Translations under genes and position numbers: made by a program
The notes under the pieces: model-generated
Told to the model about the DNA's origin: nothing
What the model saw: only the letters and a program-made list of their open reading frames with translations
Database searches by the model: none
Assembly (NCBI RefSeq): GCF_002240565.1
Contig: NZ_MZMO01000001.1
Span: 2,542,001 to 2,606,000 of the forward strand
Direction: 5' to 3'
Length of the DNA: 64,000 nucleotides
Origin: Clavibacter michiganensis subsp. insidiosus
GTDB taxonomy: Bacteria > Actinomycetota > Actinomycetes > Actinomycetales > Microbacteriaceae
Shown: positions 9,415-19,537 of the stretch, piece by piece
How the letters are laid out: every line of letters starts with the position of its first letter
How positions within the stretch are numbered: position 1 is the first letter of the stretch

Positions 9415-9415
<1 letters not shown>
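7397..9415 (-). CDS. glfT2: Galactofuranosyltransferase GlfT2-like (bifunctional polymerase)
   Basis: Extends galactofuran chains from UDP-galactofuranose on a lipid-linked acceptor at the inner membrane face. The 672-residue protein has the GlfT2 layout: an N-terminal beta domain (about 1-195), a GT-A core beginning with ITTLNRAEYC near 203, the nucleotide/metal-binding DDD at 293-295, and WDDAEYALR with a downstream VWHV, matching the acceptor-side acidic and His residues of the family. A helical C-terminal part follows. It overlaps the glf stop by one base, so enzyme and donor synthesis are translationally linked. In mycobacteria this family builds arabinogalactan; in this type of organism the product is more likely a Galf-containing wall polysaccharide (inference). 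Confidence 0.88.
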
Positions 9416-10656
<1,241 letters not shown>

Positions 10657-11505
10657 TCAGGCGCGGGCCCGCGGGACCGTCCGGTCGCGCGTGATCAGGC
10701 GACGGTACAGCCCGCGGCGGACGGCCTCGGGGATGAGGCGGTAGCTGCCGCGGACCAGCACGTTGCGCAGGGCCTGCGTGGGCGACGTGAAGCGGCGGCG
10801 GCGGAACTCCCGCTGGAGCCGCAGCTCGGCGACGAGCTGCGCGACGCCGCCGCGGCGGGCGTAGGCGCCCGCGCTCACGCGGTACATGACGAGCGGATCC
10901 GGGAGGTTCTCCACCCGCGCGCCCGACTGGATCATGCGCGCGAAGAGGTAGTAGTCCTCCATCAGGCCGAGCGGCATGTAGCCGCCGGCCCGCTTCACCG
11001 CGGCGCGCCGGTACACGACGGTGGGGTGGTTGAACGGGTCGTGGAAGCGCGCGTAGCGGGAGATGGCGTCGGCGCCGACCGGCGGGGTGCGGCGTCCGGC
11101 GATGGTGCCGACGTCGTCCGCGAACTCGTACATGCCGGTGCCGACCAGGTCGAGGCCGCCGGAGATGAGCGCCAGCTGGCGGGCGAAGCGCTCGGGGAGG
11201 CTGATGTCGTCGGCGTCCATCCGGGCCACGACGTCGTGCGCGCAGGCCTCGAGCCCGCGCTCGAGGGCATAGGCGAGTCCCATGTTGCGCGGGAGCTCGA
11301 CCGTGACGACGGGGACGGGCGACGCCTCCGCGAGCTCCGCCATGGTGCGCGCGAGCTCGGCCGACACCGGGCCGTCGCGGACGACGACGACCTCGTCCGG
11401 TCGGAGCGCCTGGTCGTCGACGCTGCTGCGGAACGCCCGACGGAGGAACTCGGGACGGTCGCCGCGGTACACGGGGAGGAGGAGCGAGAAGGCCTCGGTG
11501 GGCAC
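10657..11505 (-). CDS. Family 2 glycosyltransferase
   Basis: A 282-residue cytoplasmic or membrane-peripheral transferase. It begins FSLLLPVYRGDRPEFLRRA, has VVVRDGPVS in the nucleotide-binding part, and ARMDADDISLPERF, whose DADD is the metal-binding DXD of GT2 enzymes. The central sequence is like transferases adding hexoses to lipid-linked repeat units (AmsE/WcaA type), but donor and acceptor cannot be inferred. GTG 11505 is chosen over upstream in-frame starts because GGAGGA lies 5-10 bases before it and the conserved domain begins directly after. It sits upstream of glf on the same strand. Confidence 0.85.
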   Translation of the reverse strand: MPTEAFSLLLPVYRGDRPEFLRRAFRSSVDDQALRPDEVVVVRDGPVSAELARTMAELAEASPVPVVTVELPRNMGLAYALERGLEACAHDVVARMDADDISLPERFARQLALISGGLDLVGTGMYEFADDVGTIAGRRTPPVGADAISRYARFHDPFNHPTVVYRRAAVKRAGGYMPLGLMEDYYLFARMIQSGARVENLPDPLVMYRVSAGAYARRGGVAQLVAELRLQREFRRRRFTSPTQALRNVLVRGSYRLIPEAVRRGLYRRLITRDRTVPRARA

Positions 11506-11712
11506 GGGTCCTCCATCATGTTCCGTGCTGCGTGCGCAGCGGGGCCGTCGGTGCCGGACGGGCGGCCGGGCGGGCCGGGTCGCGTCGAGCACCAGAGTCT
11601 ACCGGGAGCCGGGCTGGGGATCCCGGCGGCGATGCGGCCCGGCGCCCGTGCCGCCCGGCGGGACGGGACGGACGACGGGCCGCCGACGCCGTGCCGTCCG
11701 GCGCGGGAGCGG

Positions 11713-12675
11713 TCAGGCGCGACCGGCGCCCGCCTCGATGCGGCGGACGCCCTCGGTGATGCCGCCGAGGCCGGCGAGGACCTCCGCGGCCGGGCGGGGC
11801 TGGCTCCCCAGGCCCTGGCGGATCCCGTCGACCAGGCCGCGGATCAGCAGCGGCCGGTCCGCGGAGCGCGCGATCGTCCGCGCCCAGCTGACGAGCGCTG
11901 CACCCGCGTAGAGCACGCGCTCGGCGGGCGAGAGGGCGCGGGAGAGCCGCAGCATCCAGATCTTGTTGCGCACCTCGAAGACGAAGCGGGCCCCGGGATC
12001 CACGTCCGTCGACCCGAACGTGCGGGTGCGGTGCTCCACCGTGCTCCCGTGCACGAGGTAGCCGCGGCCGCGGCGCAGGAGGCGCGCCGAGTACTCGAAG
12101 TCGTCGTTCCAGAGGAAGTAGTCGGCCATCGGCAGGCCGTGGGCGCGGATGGCCTCGGCCTCGATCATCATCGACACGAAGGACGCCGTGCGGACGGGCG
12201 TGCAGCCGTGCCCGGCGGCGCGCGCGACGCTCGCCCGGGACGCCGACGGCCTCGTGCGCGGCGTGTTCATGGGATGCGGACGCCCGTCCGTCCAGCGCAC
12301 GGCGGACGCGAGCACGACGGTGCCGCGCGGGGCGGCGGCGCGCGCGCGCAGCAGCTCCTCGAGCGCGGGGGGATCCGGGACGGTGTCGTCGTCCATCAGC
12401 CACACCAGCTCGGCGTCGTGGACCCGGAGCGCGCGCTCGATGCCCGCGGTGAACCCGCCCGCTCCCCCGGTGTTCGTCGGCAGCGTCGTGAGCGCGACCT
12501 CCGGGAAGCGCGCGCGGATGACGTCGGCCGACCCGTCCGTCGAGGCGTTGTCGATGACGACCACGTCGTGCAGCGGCACCGTCTGCGCGGCCAGCGCCGC
12601 GAGGGTCTCGACGACGAGCTCCCGGCGGTTCCAGGCGACGACGACCGCGACGACGCGCGGCGGCAGCCCGCTCAT
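11713..12675 (-). CDS. Family 2 glycosyltransferase, rhamnosyl/galactofuranosyl type (GlfT1-like)
   Basis: A 320-residue GT2 enzyme: VVAVVVAWNR at the start, VVIDNASTDGS (about 40-50), PTNTGGAGGFTAG (about 65-78) and WLMDDDTVP with the metal-binding DDD. Later FLWNDDFEYSARLLRRG and VEHRTRTFG match the rhamnosyltransferase/GlfT1-like branch, in which the enzyme adds the first galactofuranose or rhamnose residues to the linkage unit. With glf and glfT2 nearby, a priming galactofuranosyltransferase is an attractive role, but it is inference. ATG 12675 overlaps the stop of the upstream membrane-protein gene by 4 bases, implying coupled translation. Confidence 0.85.
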   Translation of the reverse strand: MSGLPPRVVAVVVAWNRRELVVETLAALAAQTVPLHDVVVIDNASTDGSADVIRARFPEVALTTLPTNTGGAGGFTAGIERALRVHDAELVWLMDDDTVPDPPALEELLRARAAAPRGTVVLASAVRWTDGRPHPMNTPRTRPSASRASVARAAGHGCTPVRTASFVSMMIEAEAIRAHGLPMADYFLWNDDFEYSARLLRRGRGYLVHGSTVEHRTRTFGSTDVDPGARFVFEVRNKIWMLRLSRALSPAERVLYAGAALVSWARTIARSADRPLLIRGLVDGIRQGLGSQPRPAAEVLAGLGGITEGVRRIEAGAGRA

Positions 12676-14885
12676 CGCGCGGTCACCCGGCGGCGGCGCA
12701 CGACGAGGCGGCCGATCGCCCATGCCGCCGTGAGGAGGATCACGAGGGCGGCGGACGCGACCTGCACCTGCCAGCCCGGGCTCCAGAACGACACCGTGAC
12801 GGTCTTCCCCACATCCGCCGCGGAGACGTCCACGCCGAGCAGGAAGCCGTCGACCGGCTTCGCGCGCAGCTCGGCGCCCGACACCTGGTACCCCGGCCAG
12901 GGGATGAGGGCCATGGCGACCGTGCCGCCGTCGGCCGGGGCGGCGTCCACGCGGAAGGTGGATCCCATCGGGTCGTCGTGCAGCAGCGTCACCCGCGTGC
13001 CGTCCGACGTCCACGCGACCCCGCCCGCGCCCCGCAGCGGGGTGTCGCGGACGATCGTGCGCGTGGTCGGGGTGTCCTCGACGACGCTCCAACCGGCCGG
13101 GACGTCCTCCCAGTCGCTGCGCGCGACGGTCTTCGCGGGGTCGCTCCCCCGCTGGGCCTTGATGACCTGCACGGTGCTCGCGCCGATGAGGTCGACCAGG
13201 TCGACCCCGGTGTCGGATCCCTTGACGGGCTGGAAGAGGCGCTCGTACAGCGCCCCGCAGGTGAGCCCGTTGAACTGCATGCAGACCTTGTTGCCGTAGC
13301 CCGGGTAGTAGACGGAGGAGTACGCGTTCTGGACCGGCTTGCCCGTGACGTACCAGGAGTTGCCGAGGAGGGTCTCCGCGTAGTCGGTGGTCTGCGGGAA
13401 GCCGACGACGAGGATGTCGCCCTCCGCCCGCGGGAGCTGCGTGCTGTAGGCGCTGACGTCCGCGGGGAGGTCGTACGTCTCCAGCGGGGACTTCGGCGAT
13501 CGGTAGTGCTGCGGCACGAGGAGGGCGACCGTGCCGACGATCGCGACGACGGCCATGGCCGCGGACCGGGACCGGCGCGTGGCGCGGGCGCGGTCGGCGA
13601 CGCGGCCGAGGGCGGCGGGCCCGCGACGCGGGCGCCAGCCGACGGCGAGCCCGTAGACGAGGAGCACGAGGGCGCCGACGAGCGCGACGGCCACGATCGC
13701 CGGCTTGAGCGCCCGCGGATCCTGGGTCAGGAGCAGCGCGCCGTCGACGGCGACGATCGCCCAGGCGGCGTAGAGGTGGCGGCGGGTGAGGACGCGGCGC
13801 ATGCTGCGCGAGAAGCCGAGCGCCAGGACGACGAGGATGACGGCCGTGAGGTACGGGACGATGCGCACGGGGTAGCGGAGCGGCCCGATCTCCGACGGGG
13901 CGAGAACGCCCGCGATCGCGGCGACGCCGATGATGAGGATGGACGGCCGCCCGCGCAGCAGGGCCCAGAGCCGGCGCCAGTCGATGAGGACGAGCAGCGG
14001 GAGCAGCCAGGAGATGTAGGTGATGGGGGCGCCCGGGATGTTCCCCACGTAGTAGTCCATGAACGGGCTGCCCATGGGCATCCCCGAGATGGCCAGGTCG
14101 CTCAGGTCGACCGTGAGGAAGCCGTCGTTGCCGATGGAGTTCGAGCGCCCCGACACGGACGAGGTGAGCACGCCGGGCAGGTGGACCAGGACCGCGAAGA
14201 GCCCGGCGATGACCGAGAGCCCGAGGGCACGGAGCACCTCGGGACGGCGGCGCCGGATGAGCGCCTCCACGAGGAGCGCGCCGAGCGCCCCGGCCAGCAT
14301 GAGCGTGGCGGCGGCGTAGCCGATGCCCACCACGGTGACGGCCGCGAGCACCGCGCCGACGGGGTTCGCGCCGGCGCGCACGACGCGTCGCGACAGGCCG
14401 ACGGCGAGCGGCCAGAACGCCCAGGCCATGAGGCCGTTGACCCACGAGGGGGCGTCGAAGTAGAGGGTGAAGCCGGCCAGGGGCACGGCGGTGGCCACGA
14501 CCGCGGACCAGGGGCGGGTCACGCCGTAGGCGCGGGCCAGCACGTAGAGGCCGGCGGAGGCGATGGCGAGGCAGACCAGCTTGACGATGGTCGAGTACAG
14601 GGCGGCGTTCGACATGAGCTGCGAGCCGAGGCCGACGGCCCAGAGGAAGGGGCTGTAGATGCCCCACGCGCCCTCGGCCTGGTAGTTGCCGGACTGCCAC
14701 ACGGTCGGGTTGAGCAGGGACCAGTTGCCGTCGAGGATCCGCCGGCCGATCTCGAACCACTGGCCGTAGGCCCCCGCCTCCGTGTCGTTCACGAAGTAGT
14801 AGCCCGTGAAGAAGAGCATCGGGATGATCGCGCCGACCACCGTGGCGGCGACGGCGGCGGTCGGCCACAGGAGCTTGCTGCGCAT
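12672..14885 (-). CDS. Large polytopic membrane protein, YfhO / GT-C-like
   Basis: A 737-residue protein. About 10-13 hydrophobic segments fill residues 1-450, followed by an extracytoplasmic domain (about 465-700, VPQHYRSPKSPL onward) and a last membrane segment near 705-730 with an Arg-rich end. The architecture matches YfhO-type or GT-C-type membrane glycosyltransferases that use polyprenyl-phosphate sugars, for which the large first extracytoplasmic loop with the acidic pair VNDTEAGAYGQ is also typical. I do not see a decisive catalytic motif, so the enzyme activity is tentative. Co-transcribed with the GT2 gene it overlaps. GtrA/GtrB-type proteins nearby could supply its donor. Confidence 0.65.
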   Translation of the reverse strand: MRSKLLWPTAAVAATVVGAIIPMLFFTGYYFVNDTEAGAYGQWFEIGRRILDGNWSLLNPTVWQSGNYQAEGAWGIYSPFLWAVGLGSQLMSNAALYSTIVKLVCLAIASAGLYVLARAYGVTRPWSAVVATAVPLAGFTLYFDAPSWVNGLMAWAFWPLAVGLSRRVVRAGANPVGAVLAAVTVVGIGYAAATLMLAGALGALLVEALIRRRRPEVLRALGLSVIAGLFAVLVHLPGVLTSSVSGRSNSIGNDGFLTVDLSDLAISGMPMGSPFMDYYVGNIPGAPITYISWLLPLLVLIDWRRLWALLRGRPSILIIGVAAIAGVLAPSEIGPLRYPVRIVPYLTAVILVVLALGFSRSMRRVLTRRHLYAAWAIVAVDGALLLTQDPRALKPAIVAVALVGALVLLVYGLAVGWRPRRGPAALGRVADRARATRRSRSAAMAVVAIVGTVALLVPQHYRSPKSPLETYDLPADVSAYSTQLPRAEGDILVVGFPQTTDYAETLLGNSWYVTGKPVQNAYSSVYYPGYGNKVCMQFNGLTCGALYERLFQPVKGSDTGVDLVDLIGASTVQVIKAQRGSDPAKTVARSDWEDVPAGWSVVEDTPTTRTIVRDTPLRGAGGVAWTSDGTRVTLLHDDPMGSTFRVDAAPADGGTVAMALIPWPGYQVSGAELRAKPVDGFLLGVDVSAADVGKTVTVSFWSPGWQVQVASAALVILLTAAWAIGRLVVRRRRVTAR

Positions 14886-14947
14886 GGGGAGAGGAATCCG
14901 TTCGTCGTGTGCCGCCCGGACCGGCTGGGTCGGCGGGGGCGGGACTC

Positions 14948-14953
14948 ACCCTA
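14948..14953 (-). promoter_or_regulatory. Candidate -10 box for the large membrane protein operon
   Basis: Reads TAGGGT on the minus strand, about 63 bases before ATG 14885, in the divergent gap of 272 bases. No clear -35 box. Confidence 0.25.
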
Positions 14954-15157
14954 ACGCCTGGGTCCTCCCGGCCCCGTGAGCACCACCCGGTGCGCACCGC
15001 GGCCTCCCGGGTCGCGGGCGGGCGCCGTGAGAGGATGGCCCCCGTCCGCACGCGCACCGCGGTCGCCCACGGTCTCCGTCGCACGTCGCACGATGACGTG
15101 CACCGGGTGGGCCTCGACCCGGGCGCGTCCCCTCCTGCCTCGCCGAAGGAGAGCCAC

Positions 15158-16012
15158 GTGCCCCCACGCGTCTCGATCGTCATCCCCGCCTACAACAACG
15201 CCGACTACCTCCAGGAGACGGTGGACTCCGTGCTGGCGCAGACGTTCGCCGACTTCGAGGTCGTGATCGCGGACCACTCCTCCACCGACGGCACCTGGGA
15301 CGTGATGCAGCGCTACGCCGACGAGCCGCGCGTCCGCCTGCTCCGCACCGACGCGGGCGGCGGGGCCCTCCGCAACTGGAACCGCGTGAGCCAGGAGGCC
15401 CGGGGCGAGCTGATCAAGCTGGTCTGCGGCGACGACCTCCTCTACCCCACCATCCTCGAGCGGCAGGTGGCCGAGCTCGACGCGTCGCCGTCGGTCGTGC
15501 TCGTCGCCAGTCCGCGCGACATCGTCGACGCCGACAGCCGGCCGGTGGTGCGCGACCACGGCGTCTCCGGATCCCGCATCGCCATCACGGGCGCCGCGGC
15601 CGTCCGCCGCACCATCCGCTCGGGCACCAACATCTTCGGCGAGCCGGGCTGCGTGCTCATGCGCCGGGCCGACCTCGAGGCCGTGGGCTGGTGGGACTCC
15701 CGCTGGCCCTACCTCATCGACGAGACCACGTACGCGAAGGTGCTGCTCCGCGGCGACTTCGCGTCCGTCGGGCCGAAGGCCCTCGCGGGCTTCCGCATCT
15801 CGGACTCGCAGTGGAGCGTGCGCCTCGCGGGCGAGCAGGCCAGCGCCGCCGCCGGGTTCCACCGCTGGGTGCTCGAGGCGCACCCCGGCGTCGTCTCCCG
15901 CGCGGACGTCCGGCTCGGCGACATGATGGCCCGGGCCAAGGCGCTCTCCCGCCGGCTCGTGTACCTCTACCTCGGACGGCGCATGTCGCGCTCGGCCGGG
16001 AGCGCCGCGTGA
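15158..16012 (+). CDS. Family 2 glycosyltransferase
   Basis: A 284-residue GT2 enzyme with VSIVIPAYNNADYLQ at the N-terminus, IADHSSTDGTW (about 42-52) and LVCGDDLLYP, whose GDD is the metal-binding motif of this subgroup. The remainder resembles transferases of capsule/exopolysaccharide clusters. GTG 15158 is supported by AAGGAGA 7-13 bases upstream and by the conserved domain starting at residue 4; upstream in-frame sequence back to 14909 looks non-coding. Its stop overlaps the next start (GTGA), and the next two genes follow with the same overlap. The three therefore form a tight operon divergent from the minus-strand cluster. Confidence 0.85.
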   Translation: MPPRVSIVIPAYNNADYLQETVDSVLAQTFADFEVVIADHSSTDGTWDVMQRYADEPRVRLLRTDAGGGALRNWNRVSQEARGELIKLVCGDDLLYPTILERQVAELDASPSVVLVASPRDIVDADSRPVVRDHGVSGSRIAITGAAAVRRTIRSGTNIFGEPGCVLMRRADLEAVGWWDSRWPYLIDETTYAKVLLRGDFASVGPKALAGFRISDSQWSVRLAGEQASAAAGFHRWVLEAHPGVVSRADVRLGDMMARAKALSRRLVYLYLGRRMSRSAGSAA

Positions 16013-17040
16013 GCGCCGTCGAGCCGCGGGACGCGGGGGCCGACGTGCTGCCCCCCGACCACTCCGTCTCCGTCGTCATCCCCGTGTACCAGGGGGAGCT
16101 GACGCTCGAGGCGCTGATCGCCGAGATCCAGCCCTTCACCGTCCCGCAGATCACGCGCGACGGCCACAGCTACGCCGTGACCGAGGTGCTCCTCGTCTTC
16201 GACAACGGGCGCGACGGCTCCCCCCGCGTCCTCCGCGAGCTCAAGCGCCTGCACCCCTTCGTCCGTCCCATCTGGCTGAGCCGCAACTTCGGGCAGCACG
16301 CCGCGACGCTCGCGGGCATGGCGTCGTCCGGCGGCGACTGGATCGTCACCCTCGACGAGGACGGCCAGCACGACCCGGGCTTCATCCCCGACATGCTCGA
16401 CGTGGCCATGCGCGACCTCGCCTCGGTCGTGTACGCGAAGCCGACGAACACGCCGTCGCACGGGTTCCTGCGGAACGTCGCGTCGCGCGGCGCCAAGGTC
16501 GTCCTCAACGCCATGTCCTCCGACCAGGACGCCGAGCAGTTCCAGAGCTACCGGCTCGTGCTCGGCTCCGTCGGCCGGAGCGTCGCCGCGTACGCGGGGT
16601 CGGGCGTGTACCTCGACATCGCGCTCGGCTGGGTCGCGAACCGCATCTCGACGTGCGACATCACCCTCCGGGACGAGGGCGAGCGGCAGTCCGGCTACTC
16701 GCCGCGCCGCCTCTTCTCGCACTTCTGGCGGATGGTGCTCTCCAGCGGCACGCGGGGCCTGCGGGCCGTGAGCGTGCTCGGGGCGCTCTTCCTCGTGGTC
16801 GCGCTGATCTTCGTGATCGTCATCGTCGTCAGCCGCCTCACCGACAACTCGGTGCCCGCCGGCTGGGCGTCGACCATCGTCACGATCCTCGCGTCGAGCG
16901 GCATCATCCTGTTCTCCCTCGGGATCATCGCGGAGTACGTCGGCGTCTCGGTCGGCATGGCGCAGGGCCGGCCCGCGTACCTGATCGTGCGCGACCCCCT
17001 GGACGGCCCGCACGGGCGTCCGCCGCGCGGGCACGTATGA
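16009..17040 (+). CDS. Polyprenyl-phosphate glycosyltransferase, GtrB / DPM-like
   Basis: A 343-residue membrane-anchored GT2 enzyme that would transfer a sugar from a nucleotide donor to polyprenyl phosphate. VSVVIPVYQG opens the GT-A domain, LLVFDNGRDGS and TLDEDGQHDP (DXD) follow, and SRNFGQHAA is typical of the dolichyl-phosphate-mannose synthase group. Two C-terminal membrane segments (about 255-280 and 292-320) match the GtrB architecture. Three GtrA proteins in the window could act with the lipid-linked product. GTG 16009 overlaps the previous stop by 4 bases; the next gene's ATG overlaps this stop. The sugar is not predictable. Confidence 0.85.
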   Translation: MSAVEPRDAGADVLPPDHSVSVVIPVYQGELTLEALIAEIQPFTVPQITRDGHSYAVTEVLLVFDNGRDGSPRVLRELKRLHPFVRPIWLSRNFGQHAATLAGMASSGGDWIVTLDEDGQHDPGFIPDMLDVAMRDLASVVYAKPTNTPSHGFLRNVASRGAKVVLNAMSSDQDAEQFQSYRLVLGSVGRSVAAYAGSGVYLDIALGWVANRISTCDITLRDEGERQSGYSPRRLFSHFWRMVLSSGTRGLRAVSVLGALFLVVALIFVIVIVVSRLTDNSVPAGWASTIVTILASSGIILFSLGIIAEYVGVSVGMAQGRPAYLIVRDPLDGPHGRPPRGHV

Positions 17041-18014
17041 CGTCCGCCGTCCCCGTCTGGATCATCGGCGCGCGCGGCCTCCTCGGCGCGTCGCTGCTCG
17101 ACGCCCTGACGGCGGATCCCCGGTGGGCTCCCGTCGCCGCCCGACCGCTGCCCTGGTCGACCACGGACGAGTCCGTGATGCGGGCGGCCGCGCGCACCGA
17201 GGCGGAGCGGCTCCTCGAGGTGGGCCGCGCCGCCGGCCGCTGGGCCGTCATGTGGTGCGCGGGCGCCGCGGTCACCGGGAGCACGCGCGCGCAGCTGGAC
17301 CACGAGCTCGGGCAGCTCGAGGCGGTGCTCGACGAGATCGCCCGGGCCGCCGAGACCGCCCCGGCACCCGGCGGCGCGCTGTTCTACTCGTCGTCCGCGG
17401 GCGGCGTGTACGCGGGAGCGGCCCGCCCGCCCTTCACGGAGGCCACGGAGCCCCGGCCGCTCGCGCCCTACGGGGAGGCGAAGCTCCGCGCGGAGGCCCT
17501 CGTGCGGGCGTTCGGCGAGCGCGCCGGCGTGCGCACGCTCATCGGGCGCATCGCGAACCTGTACGGGCCGCGCCAGGCGGTCGGCAAGCCGCAGGGCCTC
17601 ATCACGCAGCTGGCCCGCGCCAACCTCTCCCCCACCCCGGCGTCGATCTACGTCCCGCTCGAGACGGTGCGCGACTACCTCTACGCCGACGACTGCGCCG
17701 GCCTCGTGCGCGACGCGACCGCGCGCCTCCTGGAGCTGCCCGCGGACACCCACGTCGTCAAGATCCTGGCGTCCGGCCAGCCCGTCACCATCAGCGCGCT
17801 GCTCGGGCACTTCACGGCCCTCGGCAAGGCGCGGCCGCACGTGATGCTCGGCCTCTCCCCGCTCGCGGGCTACCAGGCGGTCGACCTGCGCCTCGAGAGC
17901 GTCGTGTGGCCGGACCTCGACGAGCGCGACACGATGCCGCTGCCCGCCGGGATCCACATCACGGCGCAGGCCCTCATCTCCGGCCTGCAGTCCGGCGAGC
18001 TCACCGCCCGCTGA
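17037..18014 (+). CDS. NAD-dependent epimerase/dehydratase family protein
   Basis: A 325-residue extended short-chain dehydrogenase. VWIIGARGLLGASLL is the N-terminal dinucleotide-binding glycine motif, FYSSSAGGVYAG holds the catalytic Ser/Thr region, and APYGEAKLRAE supplies the Tyr-x-x-x-Lys pair. RIANLYGPRQ follows, as in NDP-sugar epimerases. It is the last gene of the three-gene operon begun at 15158, linked by an ATGA overlap, so it probably makes or modifies the sugar used by the adjacent GtrB-like transferase. It is convergent with rmlA, with 25 bases between stops. Product sugar unknown. Confidence 0.8.
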   Translation: MTSAVPVWIIGARGLLGASLLDALTADPRWAPVAARPLPWSTTDESVMRAAARTEAERLLEVGRAAGRWAVMWCAGAAVTGSTRAQLDHELGQLEAVLDEIARAAETAPAPGGALFYSSSAGGVYAGAARPPFTEATEPRPLAPYGEAKLRAEALVRAFGERAGVRTLIGRIANLYGPRQAVGKPQGLITQLARANLSPTPASIYVPLETVRDYLYADDCAGLVRDATARLLELPADTHVVKILASGQPVTISALLGHFTALGKARPHVMLGLSPLAGYQAVDLRLESVVWPDLDERDTMPLPAGIHITAQALISGLQSGELTAR

Positions 18015-18039
18015 CGCCGGCCAGACCAGCCGGGCGGCG

Positions 18040-18903
18040 CTACGCGTCGAGCAGCGTGACGAGGTAGCGCCCGTAGCCGCTCTTGATGAGCGGACGCGCG
18101 AGCTCCTCGAGGGCGTCGCGGTCGATCCAGCCGGCGCGGTACGCGATCTCCTCGATGCAGCCGATCTTGAAGCCCTGGCGGTCCTCGATGACCTTCACGT
18201 ACTCGGACGCCTGCATCATGCTCTCGAACGTGCCGGTGTCGAGCCACGCGGTGCCGCGGTCGAGCACCTGCACGTGGAGGCGGCCGGCCTGGAGGTAGTG
18301 GTCGTTGACGGCGGTGATCTCGAGCTCGCCGCGCTCGCTGGGCTGGATGCCCTTCGCGATCTCGACCACGTCGTTGTCGAAGAAGTAGAGGCCGGGCACC
18401 GCGTACGCGCTCTTCGGCTGAGCCGGCTTCTCCTCGATGGACACGGCCGTGAAGTCGTCGTCGAACTCGACCACGCCGTATGCCGTGGGATCGGCCACGT
18501 GGTATGCGAAGATCAGCGCGCCGTCGATCTCGGTGTTCTTCCGGAGGCTCGTGCCGAGGCCGGCCCCGTGGAAGATGTTGTCGCCGAGGACGAGCGCGAC
18601 CGAGTCGTCGCCGATGAACTCCTCGCCGATGACGAAGGCCTGCGCGAGGCCGTCGGGCGAGGGCTGCACCGCGTACTCGATGCGCATGCCGAGGTGCGAT
18701 CCGTCGCCGAGCAGGGCCCGGAACTGGTCGTTGTACTCGGGCGTCGTGATGATGAGCACCTCGCGGATGTCCGCCATCATCAGGGTCGACAGGGGGTAGT
18801 AGATCATCGGCTTGTCGTAGATCGGCATCAGCTGCTTGCTGATGCCCTTCGTGATCGGCCAGAGCCGGGTGCCGGAGCCGCCGGCCAGGATGATGCCCTT
18901 CAT
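18040..18903 (-). CDS. rmlA: Glucose-1-phosphate thymidylyltransferase
   Basis: First enzyme of dTDP-L-rhamnose synthesis: dTTP plus glucose-1-phosphate to dTDP-glucose. The 287-residue length is standard. [16 protein letters not shown] carries the nucleotide-binding GGSGTR, followed by [26 protein letters not shown] supplies the metal-binding Asp, and [18 protein letters not shown] is typical of RmlA. It lies 3 bases downstream of rmlC on the same strand. rmlB and rmlD follow nearby on the plus strand, so the complete pathway is encoded within 4 kb. Assignment is firm. Confidence 0.97.
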   Translation of the reverse strand: MKGIILAGGSGTRLWPITKGISKQLMPIYDKPMIYYPLSTLMMADIREVLIITTPEYNDQFRALLGDGSHLGMRIEYAVQPSPDGLAQAFVIGEEFIGDDSVALVLGDNIFHGAGLGTSLRKNTEIDGALIFAYHVADPTAYGVVEFDDDFTAVSIEEKPAQPKSAYAVPGLYFFDNDVVEIAKGIQPSERGELEITAVNDHYLQAGRLHVQVLDRGTAWLDTGTFESMMQASEYVKVIEDRQGFKIGCIEEIAYRAGWIDRDALEELARPLIKSGYGRYLVTLLDA

Positions 18904-18906
18904 GGG

Positions 18907-19512
18907 TCAGCTCGCCTTCTGGGATTCGTGGAAGGCGCGCATGTCCGACCAGGTGGGGAGGAGCCCGGCGGCCGCCGCCTCGGCGAGCGTCGGGGCCTCG
19001 AGGTCCTTCGGGGAGAGGAGCGGCTCGCCCGCCTCCTCGGGGAAGACGAGTCCGACCTCGGGGTCGAGCGGGTCGATCCCGTGCTCGGCGCCCGGGTTGT
19101 AGACGTCGCTCACGAGGTAGGTGACGGCCGCGTCGTCGGTCAGCGCGACGAAGCAGTGGCCGAGGCCCTCGGAGATGTAGACGGCCTTGTGGGTCTCGGT
19201 GTCGAGCCGCACGCTGTCCCACTGCCCGAAGGTCGGGGATCCGACGCGGATGTCGATGACGAAGTCGAGCACGGCGCCGGAGACGGCCTTCACGTACTTG
19301 GCCTGGCCGCGCGGCACGTCGGCGAAGTGCACGCCGCGGACCACGCCGCGCTTCGACACGCTCATGTTGGCCTGGCGCAGGTCGAGCCGGTGGCCCACGA
19401 CGCGCTCGAGCTCGTCGAACCGGTACCACTCGAGGAACACGCCCCGGTCGTCGGCGCGCTGGACGGGGGTGATCTCGTAGCCGTCGGGCACGGCGAGCTC
19501 TCGGATCTGCAC
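18907..19512 (-). CDS. rmlC: dTDP-4-dehydrorhamnose 3,5-epimerase
   Basis: Third step of dTDP-rhamnose synthesis. The 201-residue cupin protein contains GVVRGVHFADVPRGQAKYV, with the catalytic His in RGVHF, FVIDIRVGSPTFGQW, and EGLGHCFVAL, all hallmark segments. The start is GTG 19512. A TAGACT -10 box ends 8 bases before it with no Shine-Dalgarno sequence, so the transcript is probably leaderless. It is followed by rmlA in the same transcript. Slightly longer than many RmlC proteins at the C-terminus, without an obvious extra domain. Confidence 0.95.
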   Translation of the reverse strand: MQIRELAVPDGYEITPVQRADDRGVFLEWYRFDELERVVGHRLDLRQANMSVSKRGVVRGVHFADVPRGQAKYVKAVSGAVLDFVIDIRVGSPTFGQWDSVRLDTETHKAVYISEGLGHCFVALTDDAAVTYLVSDVYNPGAEHGIDPLDPEVGLVFPEEAGEPLLSPKDLEAPTLAEAAAAGLLPTWSDMRAFHESQKAS

Positions 19513-19519
19513 GGGTCGG

Positions 19520-19525
19520 AGTCTA
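19520..19525 (-). promoter_or_regulatory. Leaderless-type -10 box of rmlCA (TAGACT)
   Basis: TAGACT on the minus strand, 7 bases before GTG 19512. No ribosome binding site is visible between it and the start. Confidence 0.45.
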
Positions 19526-19537
19526 GCAACGGGCCGG

